In this document: positions 54,681-63,820 of the stretch, in pieces
Position numbering within the stretch: the first letter of the stretch is position 1
Layout of the letters: each line of letters opens with the position of its first letter
Assembly: GCA_934129895.1 (NCBI GenBank)
Contig: CAKOWY010000001.1
Location: forward strand, 571,804 to 635,803
DNA length: 64,000 nucleotides
From: an uncultured Clostridia bacterium
Lineage (GTDB): Bacteria > Bacillota > Clostridia > TANB77 > CAG-508
Reading direction: 5' to 3'
The notes under the pieces: model-generated
The model's input: only the letters and a program-made list of their open reading frames with translations
Told to the model about the DNA's origin: nothing
Database searches by the model: none
Program-made: the position numbers and the translations under genes

Positions 54681-54795
54681 AACTAATCACTCCTCTTAAA
54701 TTGCAAAATATTATTACTGTGTATTTCTAAAATGAAATAAAAACTTTTGAATTAACATTTTTGAAAAAATAATATAGAATTTATATAACAACTAA

Positions 54796-54824
54796 AGTAT
54801 ATTTTCTTTTTTAATCATTGTCAA
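54796..54824 (-). promoter_or_regulatory. Promoter for the ATA-start hypothetical gene
   Basis: On the minus strand TTGACA (54824-54819), 17 bases, TATACT (54801-54796). The leader to the ribosome site is about 90 bases, with no other ORF. The rest of the 230-base gap to the patatin gene is AT-rich with no feature I can name. Confidence 0.68.
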
Positions 54825-54910
54825 TAATTTAATAATTGTTTTTTCAGTTTTCGTTGACAAAAACAGACAAAATTGAATTAGATTACATCATAATTCGATT
54901 TTATTTATTT

Positions 54911-55762
54911 TTAATTACTTAATTCTTTTATTTTTGACAAATTTTCTATTGTTGTTTTATATCCATATTCAAAACATTTATCCATCTTTTTTATATCAAG
55001 CAATCCTGTTCTATCTGTTGGAATGGTTAAAACAAAATCACTAATATTTATAGAATTTTCTGAAAGTTTATTTCCCATAACATCAAGAGTTTTCATAATA
55101 ATATCCATAACATCATAATTTTCTTGAACTGGATCTGCTTTGAAATTTACTGATATAATTTTTCCATCATATACCTTTTTTAATTCTTCTGTTGGAATGT
55201 TATCCAATACTCCTCCATCCATAAATAAATGTTTTTTATATTCAAGAGGACAAAATATTGCTGGGAAACTACTACTTGCTCTTACAGCTTTTCCAATTTC
55301 AACTTCTGTAATATATTTATCATCATAATTATCTCTTGGAGCACAATTAGTAAATATATATTCTTTAGCCTCCCCTATATCTACTGTTGAAATCACAAGT
55401 GGCATTTTTATATCTCCTATCAATTTAAATCCCTTTGTCTTTGCTAATTCATTATACATATTTTCCATCATGCTTCCATCATTCAGTCCATTTAATCCAA
55501 TCTTTTTACATTTTATATAATTTTTTATACCATTTAAAAATATTCTATTTTTTATATTTATTATATCTTTGGCATATTTTTTAAAAAGAATATAAATATA
55601 ATATGGTTTAAATCCCATTGCATACAGTGTTGCTACTATACTTCCTGCACTTGTACCTGCTATTGCATCTACTTTAATATTATTATCTTCTAATGCTTTT
55701 AAAACTCCGGCATGGGCAATTCCTCTTATGCCTCCACCTGATAAAGATATTCCAATTCCCAA
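54911..55762 (-). CDS. Patatin-like phospholipase
   Basis: Patatins are acyl hydrolases using a Ser-Asp dyad. The 283-residue protein has the oxyanion-hole loop SLSGGGIRGIAHAG, the nucleophile GTSAGS (about residues 38-43) and the Asp in DGGVLDN. All catalytic elements are present. No membrane segment or signal peptide, so it is cytoplasmic. Start is TTG 55762, 9 bases after GGAGG, giving the usual GIGISLSGGG opening. It lies 71 bp after the WG-repeat gene, same direction. Confidence 0.93.
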   Translation of the reverse strand: MGIGISLSGGGIRGIAHAGVLKALEDNNIKVDAIAGTSAGSIVATLYAMGFKPYYIYILFKKYAKDIINIKNRIFLNGIKNYIKCKKIGLNGLNDGSMMENMYNELAKTKGFKLIGDIKMPLVISTVDIGEAKEYIFTNCAPRDNYDDKYITEVEIGKAVRASSSFPAIFCPLEYKKHLFMDGGVLDNIPTEELKKVYDGKIISVNFKADPVQENYDVMDIIMKTLDVMGNKLSENSINISDFVLTIPTDRTGLLDIKKMDKCFEYGYKTTIENLSKIKELSN

Positions 55763-55833
55763 ATTTATTTACCTCCAACAAAAAAATACATAAATAATTA
55801 TTAAAATTATTTACGTATTTCTTATTTTTTAAA

Positions 55834-57144
55834 CTATTTATTTTGAATATTTCCATCTTTATCAAGAATATATTCATTTGTTTCATTATAAACTTTTATT
55901 ATTTCTCCATCTATTTCTATATTAGCATTGTTCATTTCAAGAACTTTTTCTAAATTCTTGTTATAAATATCTGTCACATTAGTTTTAAAATTAACAGCCT
56001 GAAGAATTTCTGTATTTTTTATTATTTGTATCAAATCATACTTACAATCTATTAAAGAATTCATATTTTTATCTACAATTCCATACATATTTCCTTCAAT
56101 TTTTATAAAATAATTTGAATTATCTGTTTTTTCAATTGTTGTATCATAAGGAATATCTACTTTTTTTGCTTCTGTATCAATTACACTTTGTTCTTCACCT
56201 TTCTTAATATAAATATATATTCCTCTTACTTCTATTGAGTCATATTCTGGTTTTAATATTTCTAAACCTTTCTCATTAAAAATTCCATATTTTCCTGTTC
56301 TTTCGACTATAAATATCTTTAAATTATTATCATAATTAATTGATTGATATTGTGTATTAATTATCTTTGCATTGTCAACATACACACCATATTGTCCGTT
56401 TTTGGCAACAATCAAATATATTCCGTTTTTATTACTTATATCTGCCATTCTAGAAATTTGATTATATTCAATATCCAAAACTTTATTATACTCACAATCA
56501 TAATATCCATATCTGTATCCATCTTCAGTTATTTTACAAACAATATATCCTGAATTTTTATATCCATTTTGTTCATCATAAAATCCATCTGATTCTATTG
56601 CATTAAACTCATCCTTTATTAATTGATTACCTTTTACATCATAAATTTTATATTTATTGTTATCATTTACAATTACTTCATTTTCTTTATTTCCAAGACT
56701 ATAAATTGAATCATATTTAGCCTCTAAAATTCCTTTTCCAGAAATTGAGATAAGTCCATATTTTCCATTTTTTATATATATTAATGCATTTTTTTCATAA
56801 GTTTCCTCAATTATATTTTGTAATTTTATTGGTTCAACTTTTTCATATTCTATAAATATCTTTTTGCCTGTATTATTTAAAACTACAGTATTATCCCCAT
56901 TAATGCAAAAGAATACATCTCTATGTTCATTTGGTATAATGATTTTTTCATAATCTGCTTCTATAATTACTTTATCTTCTTGATTTTTTACTCCATATTT
57001 TTCATTTTCTTTGATAATACTATATGTTACTGATTTATCTTCTGTTTCACTATTTATTTTATCTTTATTGGGCAAATATATAGATGCCACTAAGCTTAGT
57101 ACGATTATTACACTAAATATTACTATTCCGATTACTTTTTTCAT
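55834..57144 (-). CDS. WG/KWG-repeat extracytoplasmic protein
   Basis: The 436-residue protein has an N-terminal membrane helix (5-24) and about eight to ten beta-rich repeats with the WG-repeat pattern (EKYGVKNQEDKVIIEADYEKI; NGKYGLISISGKGILEAKYDSI; GKYGIFNEKGLEILKPEYDSI). Such repeats form a propeller-like extracellular domain whose ligand is usually unknown. GGAG is 8 bases before ATG. Neighbours are murA upstream and the patatin downstream; they may be cotranscribed. Confidence 0.85.
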   Translation of the reverse strand: MKKVIGIVIFSVIIVLSLVASIYLPNKDKINSETEDKSVTYSIIKENEKYGVKNQEDKVIIEADYEKIIIPNEHRDVFFCINGDNTVVLNNTGKKIFIEYEKVEPIKLQNIIEETYEKNALIYIKNGKYGLISISGKGILEAKYDSIYSLGNKENEVIVNDNNKYKIYDVKGNQLIKDEFNAIESDGFYDEQNGYKNSGYIVCKITEDGYRYGYYDCEYNKVLDIEYNQISRMADISNKNGIYLIVAKNGQYGVYVDNAKIINTQYQSINYDNNLKIFIVERTGKYGIFNEKGLEILKPEYDSIEVRGIYIYIKKGEEQSVIDTEAKKVDIPYDTTIEKTDNSNYFIKIEGNMYGIVDKNMNSLIDCKYDLIQIIKNTEILQAVNFKTNVTDIYNKNLEKVLEMNNANIEIDGEIIKVYNETNEYILDKDGNIQNK

Positions 57145-57202
57145 ATTATATTCTCCTTATAGCCTATTTTACTATGTAAAAAAAATTTTTTCAATATTTT
57201 TA

Positions 57203-58454
57203 TTATTTTTCTATATATATTTTTGCCCCAACATTTCTTAATTTTTCATCAATTCTCTCGTATCCTCTCAAAATATAATGAATATTTTCAATTTGCGTTA
57301 TTCCTCTTGCAGCTAATCCTTCAAGAACAAGAGCTGCTCCACCTCTTAAATCAGTAGCCACAACATTTGTTCCTTGAATTTTCTTTACACCTTTTATTAT
57401 TGCTGTTCTTCCTTCTACTTTTATTTTGGCCCCCATTCTTATTAGTTCTTGTACATATTTATATCTACTTTCAAAAATATTTTCGGTAATTATTGATGTT
57501 CCTTTAGCTGTAGACAATAAAGCTCCAAAAACAGATTGCATATCTGTTGGAAATCCAGGATAAGGTAATGTTTTTATATCTACTGATTTTACTCTCTTTG
57601 GAGATTTTATAAATATTTTATCTTTTTCAATTTCAATTCTACAATTTGATTCTTCCAATTTATTTAATATTGGTACTATATGTAAAGAATTTGTATTTGT
57701 AACAACTAAATTACTTCCTGTAATTGCTCCTGCTATTAAATACGTTCCTGTTTCAATTCTGTCTGGCATAATACTATAGCTAACTTCTGATAATTTCTTT
57801 ACTCCATTTATTTCTATTTTATCTGTTCCAGCACCATTTATTTTTGCACCCATTTTATTTAGATATTTTATCATATCTTCAATCTCTGGCTCTTTAGCTG
57901 CATTGTTAATAATTGTTGTTCCTGTTCCTAAACAAGATGCAAGAATAATATTTTCTGTTGCTCCAACACTAGGAAAGTCCAAATTAATTTGTGTTCCTTT
58001 TATTTCTGTCGTTTCACAGATAATTTCTCCATACTCATCTTTTATATTTATTCCTAACTTTTCAAATCCTTTTAAATGTAAATCTATTGGCCTAGATCCT
58101 ATATCACATCCTCCGTGGGCATGAAAACTTAGCTTGATGATATCTTCCTAATAATGCTCCAGCTAATATAACAGAAGATCTCATCTGTCTCATTAAATTT
58201 TCTGGTATTTCATATTTACTTATTTTACTTGTATCTACTGTTAGCTTATTATTCTTTTTTATAATTTTAGCTCCTATTTCTTTTAAAATGTTAAACATTG
58301 TATTTACATCTTCTATATTTGGAACATTATATAATACTGTAGTTCCACTATTCAATATAGTTGCTGCAAGTATTGGTAAAGCTGCATTTTTGGATCCTGA
58401 TATTTTTATTTCACCTTCTAGTTTATTTCCACCTTGTATTATGAGTTTTGACAT
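57203..58454 (-). CDS. murA: UDP-GlcNAc 1-carboxyvinyltransferase MurA interrupted by one extra base (possible +1 frameshift)
   Basis: MurA makes the first committed peptidoglycan precursor. The N-terminal part has LIIQGGNKLEGEIKISGSKNAALPILAA and SSVILAGALLGR. The frame breaks at FSCP: CCA-CGG-AGG. Skipping one C (58115) gives CCA-GGA-GGA-TGT and restores PGGCDIGSRPIDLHLKGFE, which contains the catalytic Cys, then SVGATENIILAS, PYPGFPTDMQS and VVATDLRGGAALVLEGLAA. Unshifted reading stops 4 codons after the Pro. The two halves join to about 416 residues, a normal MurA. No second murA is visible here. Confidence 0.86.
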
Positions 58455-58583
58455 TTTTTCACCTCTTTTTCTTTATTATGCTATATTTTATGTAATTTTC
58501 AGAAAAATGTTAACTATAATTTTTACCATATTTGCAATTGCTTTTTACAAAATAATATAGTAAAATATTTTGGAGGTAATTAT

Positions 58584-59399
58584 ATGGAGCAAAAAATAAA
58601 AAAAGAAAATATCAAATTTTTAAAATATAATATTGGGGAAATATTAGCTTATTTCATAATATATAGTATTGCTGGATTTTTTATTGAAACAATATTTGCT
58701 TTAGTCAGATATGGAATTTTAGAAAGTAGACAAAGCTTTTTATATGGACCATTTTGTAGCATATATGGTCTTGGTGCTGTTATAATGGTTATTTTCTTGC
58801 AATACTTTAAAAAAAATAGAATAACATTATTTTTCGGAGGTTTTATAATTGGTTCAATTACAGAATATTTAGTAAGCTTAATTGGAGAACTAATTTTACA
58901 TGTTAAATGGTGGGATTATTCAAATATGCCATTAAATATTAATGGTAGAATTTGTTTTTATTATTCTATATTTTGGGGAATACTTGCAATATTTCTTATG
59001 AAAGCAATTCACCCAAAAATAAGAAAATTTATGGCTCTTATTTTAAAAAAATTTGACGCATCTGCAGTAAAATCTGTTATATCAATTATATCAATCTTCC
59101 TTTTATTTGATTGTATAATATCTGCTTATGCAATAAACTTATTTAGAATAAGAATGATTGCAGTTAATAATTTAAATGTTCAATATAAAGACGAAATAAT
59201 AGCAATAAATGAAAAAATTTCGAATGACAAATTCACTTCTTTTTTAGTTAGATATATTTTTAATGATAAAAAGTTAATTAGAACATATCCAAATCTAAAG
59301 CAAGAAGAACTTGATGGAAATATAGTTTACTTTAAAGATTTACTTCCAGATATTAAACCTTACTATTTAAAAATATCAAATAAAGATTTTTATAAATAA
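58584..59399 (+). CDS. Putative ABC-transporter permease-like membrane protein (CmpB family)
   Basis: The 271-residue protein has about five to six membrane helices. Its sequence (IYSIAGFFIETIFALVRYG; SFLYGPFCSIYGLGAVI; KWWDYSNMPLNINGRICFYY) matches the PF06541-type family annotated as ABC_trans_CmpB. Despite that name no ATPase partner is seen, so transport is unproven. The last 80 residues are soluble and charged. GGAGG is 7 bases before ATG. It is alone on the plus strand between two leftward genes. Confidence 0.82.
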   Translation: MEQKIKKENIKFLKYNIGEILAYFIIYSIAGFFIETIFALVRYGILESRQSFLYGPFCSIYGLGAVIMVIFLQYFKKNRITLFFGGFIIGSITEYLVSLIGELILHVKWWDYSNMPLNINGRICFYYSIFWGILAIFLMKAIHPKIRKFMALILKKFDASAVKSVISIISIFLLFDCIISAYAINLFRIRMIAVNNLNVQYKDEIIAINEKISNDKFTSFLVRYIFNDKKLIRTYPNLKQEELDGNIVYFKDLLPDIKPYYLKISNKDFYK

Positions 59400-59429
59400 A
59401 ACACATAGAATTAAAATTCTATGTGTTTT
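59397..59429. terminator. Bidirectional terminator
   Basis: 15-bp stem AAAACACATAGAATT with its complement; T-runs on both strands. Serves the permease-like gene and the transketolase operon. Confidence 0.83.
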
Positions 59430-59436
59430 GTTTTTA

Positions 59437-60372
59437 TTATAATATTACATCTTCAAATTTTCTTATAATATTATCAACATTTAGTCCATATTTTTCTTTA
59501 ACTTCTGTAGCTGAACCTGATTCTGTAAATACATCTTCAACCCCAATAAATCTTATTGGTGAATGTTTTGATTTTTGTGCTAATTGCTCTGAAATAGCTG
59601 AACCTAATCCTCCTATAACTGAATGATTTTCAATTGTTAAAATACATTTTACACTATCAGAAATCATATTAACTACATTCATATCTAGTGGTTTTACCGA
59701 AAATATATTAATTAACTTTCCTTTATATCCTTTTTGCTCTAATGCTTCATATCCTTTATATGCAATAGCTGCAGCAGTTCCTTCATAAACAATAGCAAAA
59801 TCGTTTCCATTATCTTTTACAATTGTTGATTTTCCTATTTCAGGATTTACATCAAATTCAACATCTGGTACAACGTCTCTTGCAACTCTTATATAAACTG
59901 GACCATTATATTCAATTGCAATTTTCATTGCTTCTTTCATTTCTTTTACATTTGAAGGTACTAGAATTTTTACATTTGGTATTGCACGAACAATTGCTAA
60001 ATCTTCATTTGCATGATGTGTAGCTCCATCTTTTCCATTATCCATACCAGCATAACTTGCAATCATTTTAATATTTGAATTTGCATAAGCAGCTTGTCTA
60101 AGTTGTGTCCAAGCAGTTCCAGAAACAAATATTGCAAAATTTACATAAAAAGGAATTTGTCCTTCTGAAGCTAATCCCATAGCAATTGACATTGCGCTTG
60201 CTTCAGATATTCCCGCTTCTACAAACTTTTCTGGAAATTTATTTTGAAATTCTATTGCTTTAGTTGATTTTGCTAAATCACTATCTATTACATATATTCT
60301 TTTATCATTTTCTCCAAATTCACATAAAAATTCACCTATTTTATCTCTTAAACAAATCATTTTTTCTTCCAT
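59437..60372 (-). CDS. Transketolase, C-terminal subunit (split type)
   Basis: Together with the upstream gene this forms a two-subunit transketolase of the pentose phosphate pathway. The 311-residue protein (from ATG 60372, AAAGGA 9 bases before) has the pyrimidine-binding domain: VIDSDLAKSTKAIEFQ, EAGISEASAMSIAMGLASEG, MDNGKDGATHHANEDLAIVR. The C-terminal domain has VKCILTIENHSVIGGLGSAI. An upstream in-frame start at 60396 was rejected. It follows the N-terminal subunit by 38 bp. Confidence 0.94.
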   Translation of the reverse strand: MEEKMICLRDKIGEFLCEFGENDKRIYVIDSDLAKSTKAIEFQNKFPEKFVEAGISEASAMSIAMGLASEGQIPFYVNFAIFVSGTAWTQLRQAAYANSNIKMIASYAGMDNGKDGATHHANEDLAIVRAIPNVKILVPSNVKEMKEAMKIAIEYNGPVYIRVARDVVPDVEFDVNPEIGKSTIVKDNGNDFAIVYEGTAAAIAYKGYEALEQKGYKGKLINIFSVKPLDMNVVNMISDSVKCILTIENHSVIGGLGSAISEQLAQKSKHSPIRFIGVEDVFTESGSATEVKEKYGLNVDNIIRKFEDVIL

Positions 60373-60410
60373 ATTACATTTTCCTTTCAAACACATAATT
60401 ACAACAGTTT

Positions 60411-61214
60411 TTATTCTTCTCCTAAATCTTTCATTGCAATTTTATATTCTTCATCACTAATTGCTCCATTATGCCATTTAGGATTATTCTCCATAAAAGA
60501 AACACCTTTTCCTTTTATCGTATTACAAATAATAGCTATTGGCTTATCTTTAACTTGATAAGCTTCATTTAATGCATCAACAACTTGTTTCATATCATTT
60601 CCATCTATTTCTATTGTATAAAAATTAAAAGCTTCTACTTTTTGCTTTAAAGGTTCTAAATTCATTGATTTATTTACTTCATCATAAGATGATAACTTAT
60701 TATAATCTATAACCATTATTAAATTATCTAATTTATAATGTGCTGCTTGCAACATTGCTTCCCAAATTTGTCCTTCTTGCATTTCACCATCACCTACAAT
60801 TGCATAAACATGATGGCTATCATTATTATTTTTTTTGGCAATTGCCATTCCAACAGCTATAGAAAGTCCTTGTCCTAATAATCCTGTAGTTGCATCAACT
60901 TCTGGAATTGTACCAGTATAAGGATGACCTTGAAGTCTTGAATTTATTTTTCTTAATGAATCCATTTCCTCATCTTTAATTATTCCTTTTGAATTTAAAA
61001 TAGCATATTGTGCTGGAACCGTATGGCCTTTTGATAAAACAACCTTACTTCTTGGTGTTTCATTAAAATTAACATCTAATTCATAAATAGCTGTCAACAT
61101 ATCAATAATAGATAAAGATCCTCCTTCATGTCCAGACTTCGCTTTATATATCATATCTATTATTCTTTTTCTATTTTCGTTAGCTAATTGTTTTAATTGA
61201 TCTATATATTCCAT
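60411..61214 (-). CDS. Transketolase, N-terminal subunit (split type)
   Basis: The 267-residue protein binds the thiamine diphosphate pyrophosphate: KSGHEGGSLSIIDMLTAIYE, VVLSKGHTVPAQYAIL, GLLGQGLSIAVGMA and the GDGEMQEGQIWEAMLQAAHY motif. The catalytic-site NNPKWHNG is present at the C-terminus. Start ATG 61214, AAAGGA 8 bases before, is chosen over the in-frame ATG at 61244. Split transketolase is common in Clostridia. Confidence 0.94.
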   Translation of the reverse strand: MEYIDQLKQLANENRKRIIDMIYKAKSGHEGGSLSIIDMLTAIYELDVNFNETPRSKVVLSKGHTVPAQYAILNSKGIIKDEEMDSLRKINSRLQGHPYTGTIPEVDATTGLLGQGLSIAVGMAIAKKNNNDSHHVYAIVGDGEMQEGQIWEAMLQAAHYKLDNLIMVIDYNKLSSYDEVNKSMNLEPLKQKVEAFNFYTIEIDGNDMKQVVDALNEAYQVKDKPIAIICNTIKGKGVSFMENNPKWHNGAISDEEYKIAMKDLGEE

Positions 61215-61353
61215 AAAATCATTCCTTTCATCATTTATTATCAAAGCAATTATATAATATTTTATCTACAATTGCCAGTATCTATTACAAATTTTACAAA
61301 TTATTATTGTAAAAAAATCAAATTTAATATATAATATTTTAGAGGTGATACAA

Positions 61354-62181
61354 ATGATAAATTCTAATAGAGAAGAACTTAATTCAATAATACATGTTCA
61401 ACAAAATCTTATGAAAATCCTTTTTTTTTATGTAGAAAAAATAGTACATTCTTTAGATGTAACTAGTTCAACTTATTCAAAAGATATATTAACTCTTTTA
61501 GAAAAATCTCAAAGCTCTCTTGAATATTGCAATGAAAATGTCAATTTGTTAAACTCTCTAATAAGCGATTTTAATAATTCTTCTGAAAATTTAGAAATTA
61601 ATTATGCAAATAGTATTATAAAAATTAATAATAATATTGCCTTTATAGAAGATTACATATACTCTTCGTTACAATGTTTTGAATTATCTCTACCTGATGT
61701 AACACAATCTCATGAAAAAATTACAGAAATTGCCGAAGTAAAACCAGAAAATAAAATTCCTGAAGAAATATTAAATAAAGAAAACTGTTTAGTTATTTCA
61801 GAAACAACAGGAAATATTATTCTTCCATATTATATAAAAGATTTAGAAAATGATAAAAATACGAATAAAACTTATGGACAAATTATTCAAGATAATTATA
61901 CACTTCCAATTAATTTGTTTAAACCAACATTTGTTGCAAGATTTAGAGAAGCATTCAAACTAGCTCATAACAAAGAAAAAAAATCAATAATTTTTTCATT
62001 AAATTTAGCAACAGAATTAGTATTTAACTATAACCTACATCCTGCTATTATAACAGCTTGTAGAAATTTAGATGAACTTGATATATATCTTGATTGTTTA
62101 GAAAATAATGAAACTGAAAACTTCAAATGTTTTAATATAATATTTGAAATTCCACCTATAATATCAAAAAAGAAGCTCTAA
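61354..62181 (+). CDS. Hypothetical soluble protein, 275 residues
   Basis: The N-terminal half is long alpha-helical and probably coiled coil (about 1-110; LEKSQSSLEYCNENVNLLNS). A short linker leads to a mixed C-terminal domain (VISETTGNIILPYYIKDLENDK ... FKPTFVARFREAFKLAHNKE). No signal peptide or membrane helix. AGAGGTG precedes ATG 61354; an in-frame GTG at 61345 was rejected. It is transcribed divergently from the transketolase genes and ends at a terminator. No family recognised. Confidence 0.75.
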   Translation: MINSNREELNSIIHVQQNLMKILFFYVEKIVHSLDVTSSTYSKDILTLLEKSQSSLEYCNENVNLLNSLISDFNNSSENLEINYANSIIKINNNIAFIEDYIYSSLQCFELSLPDVTQSHEKITEIAEVKPENKIPEEILNKENCLVISETTGNIILPYYIKDLENDKNTNKTYGQIIQDNYTLPINLFKPTFVARFREAFKLAHNKEKKSIIFSLNLATELVFNYNLHPAIITACRNLDELDIYLDCLENNETENFKCFNIIFEIPPIISKKKL

Positions 62182-62199
62182 TTTTTAGAGCTTCTTTTT
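62166..62199. terminator. Bidirectional terminator
   Basis: A 15-bp AAAAAGAAGCTCTAA stem with its complement and a short loop; T-runs both ways, serving convergent ends. Confidence 0.82.
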
Positions 62200-62848
62200 A
62201 TTCTGTTATTCTTACTATAAAATTTATAAAATCTTCTGACATAACATTTCCATATTTATCACATAATTGATAAACATATCTATAGATTCCTTCATTTTTA
62301 AATATAATTGTTGATACTGGTGTTAATAAATTTTTACTATTTAAATTTGTAATTTGTTGTGATTCAACAGAAGTTGAATCTACAATTTCTATATATTTGA
62401 ATTCATCTTGTCTCTTATATGTTTTTATATTTATATAAGCACCATCCTCTAATGTTCCTGTTTCTGTTTTTATATTTATAATTCTTGCATCATCTAGTTT
62501 ATAAATTACCTGTGAATCTGTAGTACTAACTTTAATTCCATATCCCTCTGCTTTCTTAAATGTAAATTCTGTTTTTGATGATATCAATGGAATATTTTCA
62601 AGTAATACATCTTCATCAGCTAAATATGTATCAACCTCTAATGTTTTTACAGCTGTTTCATCTGTTTTACCATCATTTGCATCATTTCCATTTATCTGAT
62701 CAACAAATATAACATCATTATTTGTATAATATAATTCTTCATAATATGATTGTTCATATTTATCTAATTTTACTATAGCCTTAAATTCTCTACCAATTTT
62801 TGCATTTGTTATATCATACTGATAATTTGTTTCTCCATCTATTTTTGT
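62198..62848 (-). pseudogene. Beta-rich extracellular-type protein fragment lacking a start
   Basis: This open frame of about 216 codons encodes a beta-strand-rich, probably exported domain (YQYDITNAKIGREFKAIVKL; FKNEGIYRYVYQLCDKYGNV). It has no signal peptide and no ATG/GTG start until an unsupported TTG at 62587. It begins directly after a TAA and overlaps the end of the signal-peptidase-like frame, at an A5 run. A -1 slip in that run would join the two frames (KLDKQK-IDGETNYQYD). An ATA overlaps the TAG of that upstream frame but no ribosome site is seen. I treat it as a remnant, possibly of a SipW-processed protein. Confidence 0.5.
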
Positions 62849-63290
62849 TTATCTAATTTTTCGTTTATAATTTTATTTGTTTTTTTAGAATTCATTATTC
62901 CAATTATAATCAATAAAATGACTGGTATTGATAAACTTACAATCATCCCCATTGGAGTTTGAATAAATATTGCTAAATTTCCTAATCCAGATATATTACA
63001 TATAAATATTCCTTCAACTTGCTCTGGTAAAACTGTTCCTTCGTCTCTTATATTGTTGTTATCACCTTTTTTAAAAATACTTGTGTCTACTTCTTTTACT
63101 ATTACTAAATCTCCAACTGATATTTGCGTTTCCATTGAGCCAGATAAAACTATAAATGGTTTCCAACCAAAAAATGAAGGAACTTCATCTTGATGCACAT
63201 AAGAATTTATTAAAATTACTCCACTTACAAATAATATTGGAATTAGAATAATAAAATAATAATTGTTAGTATTCTTTTTAATATTTGCAT
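62839..63290 (-). pseudogene. Degenerate SipW-type signal peptidase I
   Basis: SipW-like (S26B) peptidases cleave signal peptides of selected exported proteins. Visible are PSFFGWKPFIVLSGSMETQISVGDLVIVKEVDTSIF (read in parts) with the nucleophile Ser in SGSME, then FKKGDNNNIRDEGTVLPEQVEG and a second membrane helix. Two defects are seen. The frame starting at ATG 63290 (AAAGGA 7 bases before) hits a stop after 15 codons and needs a -1 shift near 63245-63260. And the segment between the two KGD motifs, which normally carries the catalytic His, seems deleted. I therefore call it a pseudogene, with moderate confidence. Confidence 0.6.
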
Positions 63291-63424
63291 GACAAGATCC
63301 TTTCTATTATTCCTAGATATAATATAATTAAAGTATATTGTACAGTTTTTTAATCAATATGTAATATATTTGTAATAATTGAATAGCGTATTTTATTGAA
63401 AATTCATTAAAAAAGACAAAACAA

Positions 63425-63446
63425 AAAAGCCCAGATAAACTGGACT
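63425..63446 (-). terminator. Terminator of the rRNA-tRNA operon
   Basis: On the minus strand GTCCAG-TTTAT-CTGGGC stem-loop followed by TTTTTT, just after the tRNA-Asn CCA end. Confidence 0.82.
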
Positions 63447-63451
63447 CATCT

Positions 63452-63527
63452 TGGCTCCCCGTGTTGGACTTGAACCAACGACCTATCGGTTAACAGCCGA
63501 GCGCTCTACCAACTGAGCTAACGGGGA
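63452..63527 (-). tRNA. tRNA-Asn (anticodon GTT)
   Basis: A 76-nt cloverleaf with encoded CCA. Acceptor stem TCCCCGT/ACGGGGA, D-arm GCTCAGTTGGTAGAGC, anticodon loop CTGTTAA (anticodon GTT) and T-loop GGTTCAAGTCC are clear. It is 11 bases after the 5S rRNA gene. Confidence 0.96.
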
Positions 63528-63538
63528 ATATATAAAAA

Positions 63539-63654
63539 TCTAGCAACAACTTATCTTTCCAGCAGGGTAACCCACAAGTATTTTCAGCACATTGGAGCTT
63601 GACTTCTGTGTTCGGTATGGGAACAGGTATTTCCTCCATGTCATCGTCACTAGA
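63539..63654 (-). rRNA. rrf: 5S ribosomal RNA
   Basis: About 116 nt. The core motif CCTGTTCCCATACCGAACAC and GAAGTCAAGCTC match bacterial 5S rRNA. The ends TCTAGTGAC and GTTGCTAGA pair as helix I. It lies between the 23S gene and tRNA-Asn. Confidence 0.93.
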
Positions 63655-63820
63655 AAATTAATAACTAATTTTAAGACATTTGCATTATATAACATTATTT
63701 TAAATAATGCAATAGTATTTATAATATTTTATGCAAAATATTTAAATTTATACATAAAATGTAAAGCACACTCAAAAATACATAGATGAAAACTTATTAG
63801 GATTCTTTTAATAAAAATTA
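63655..63820 (-). other. 23S-5S spacer
   Basis: AT-rich spacer of about 165 bases between the 23S 3' end and 5S; no tRNA or ORF seen. Confidence 0.7.

Noticed and set aside
62840..62842. A fourth ATA start for the fragment after the SipW-like gene
   Set aside because: No ribosome site precedes it and the locus shows other damage, so it does not support the ATA pattern.
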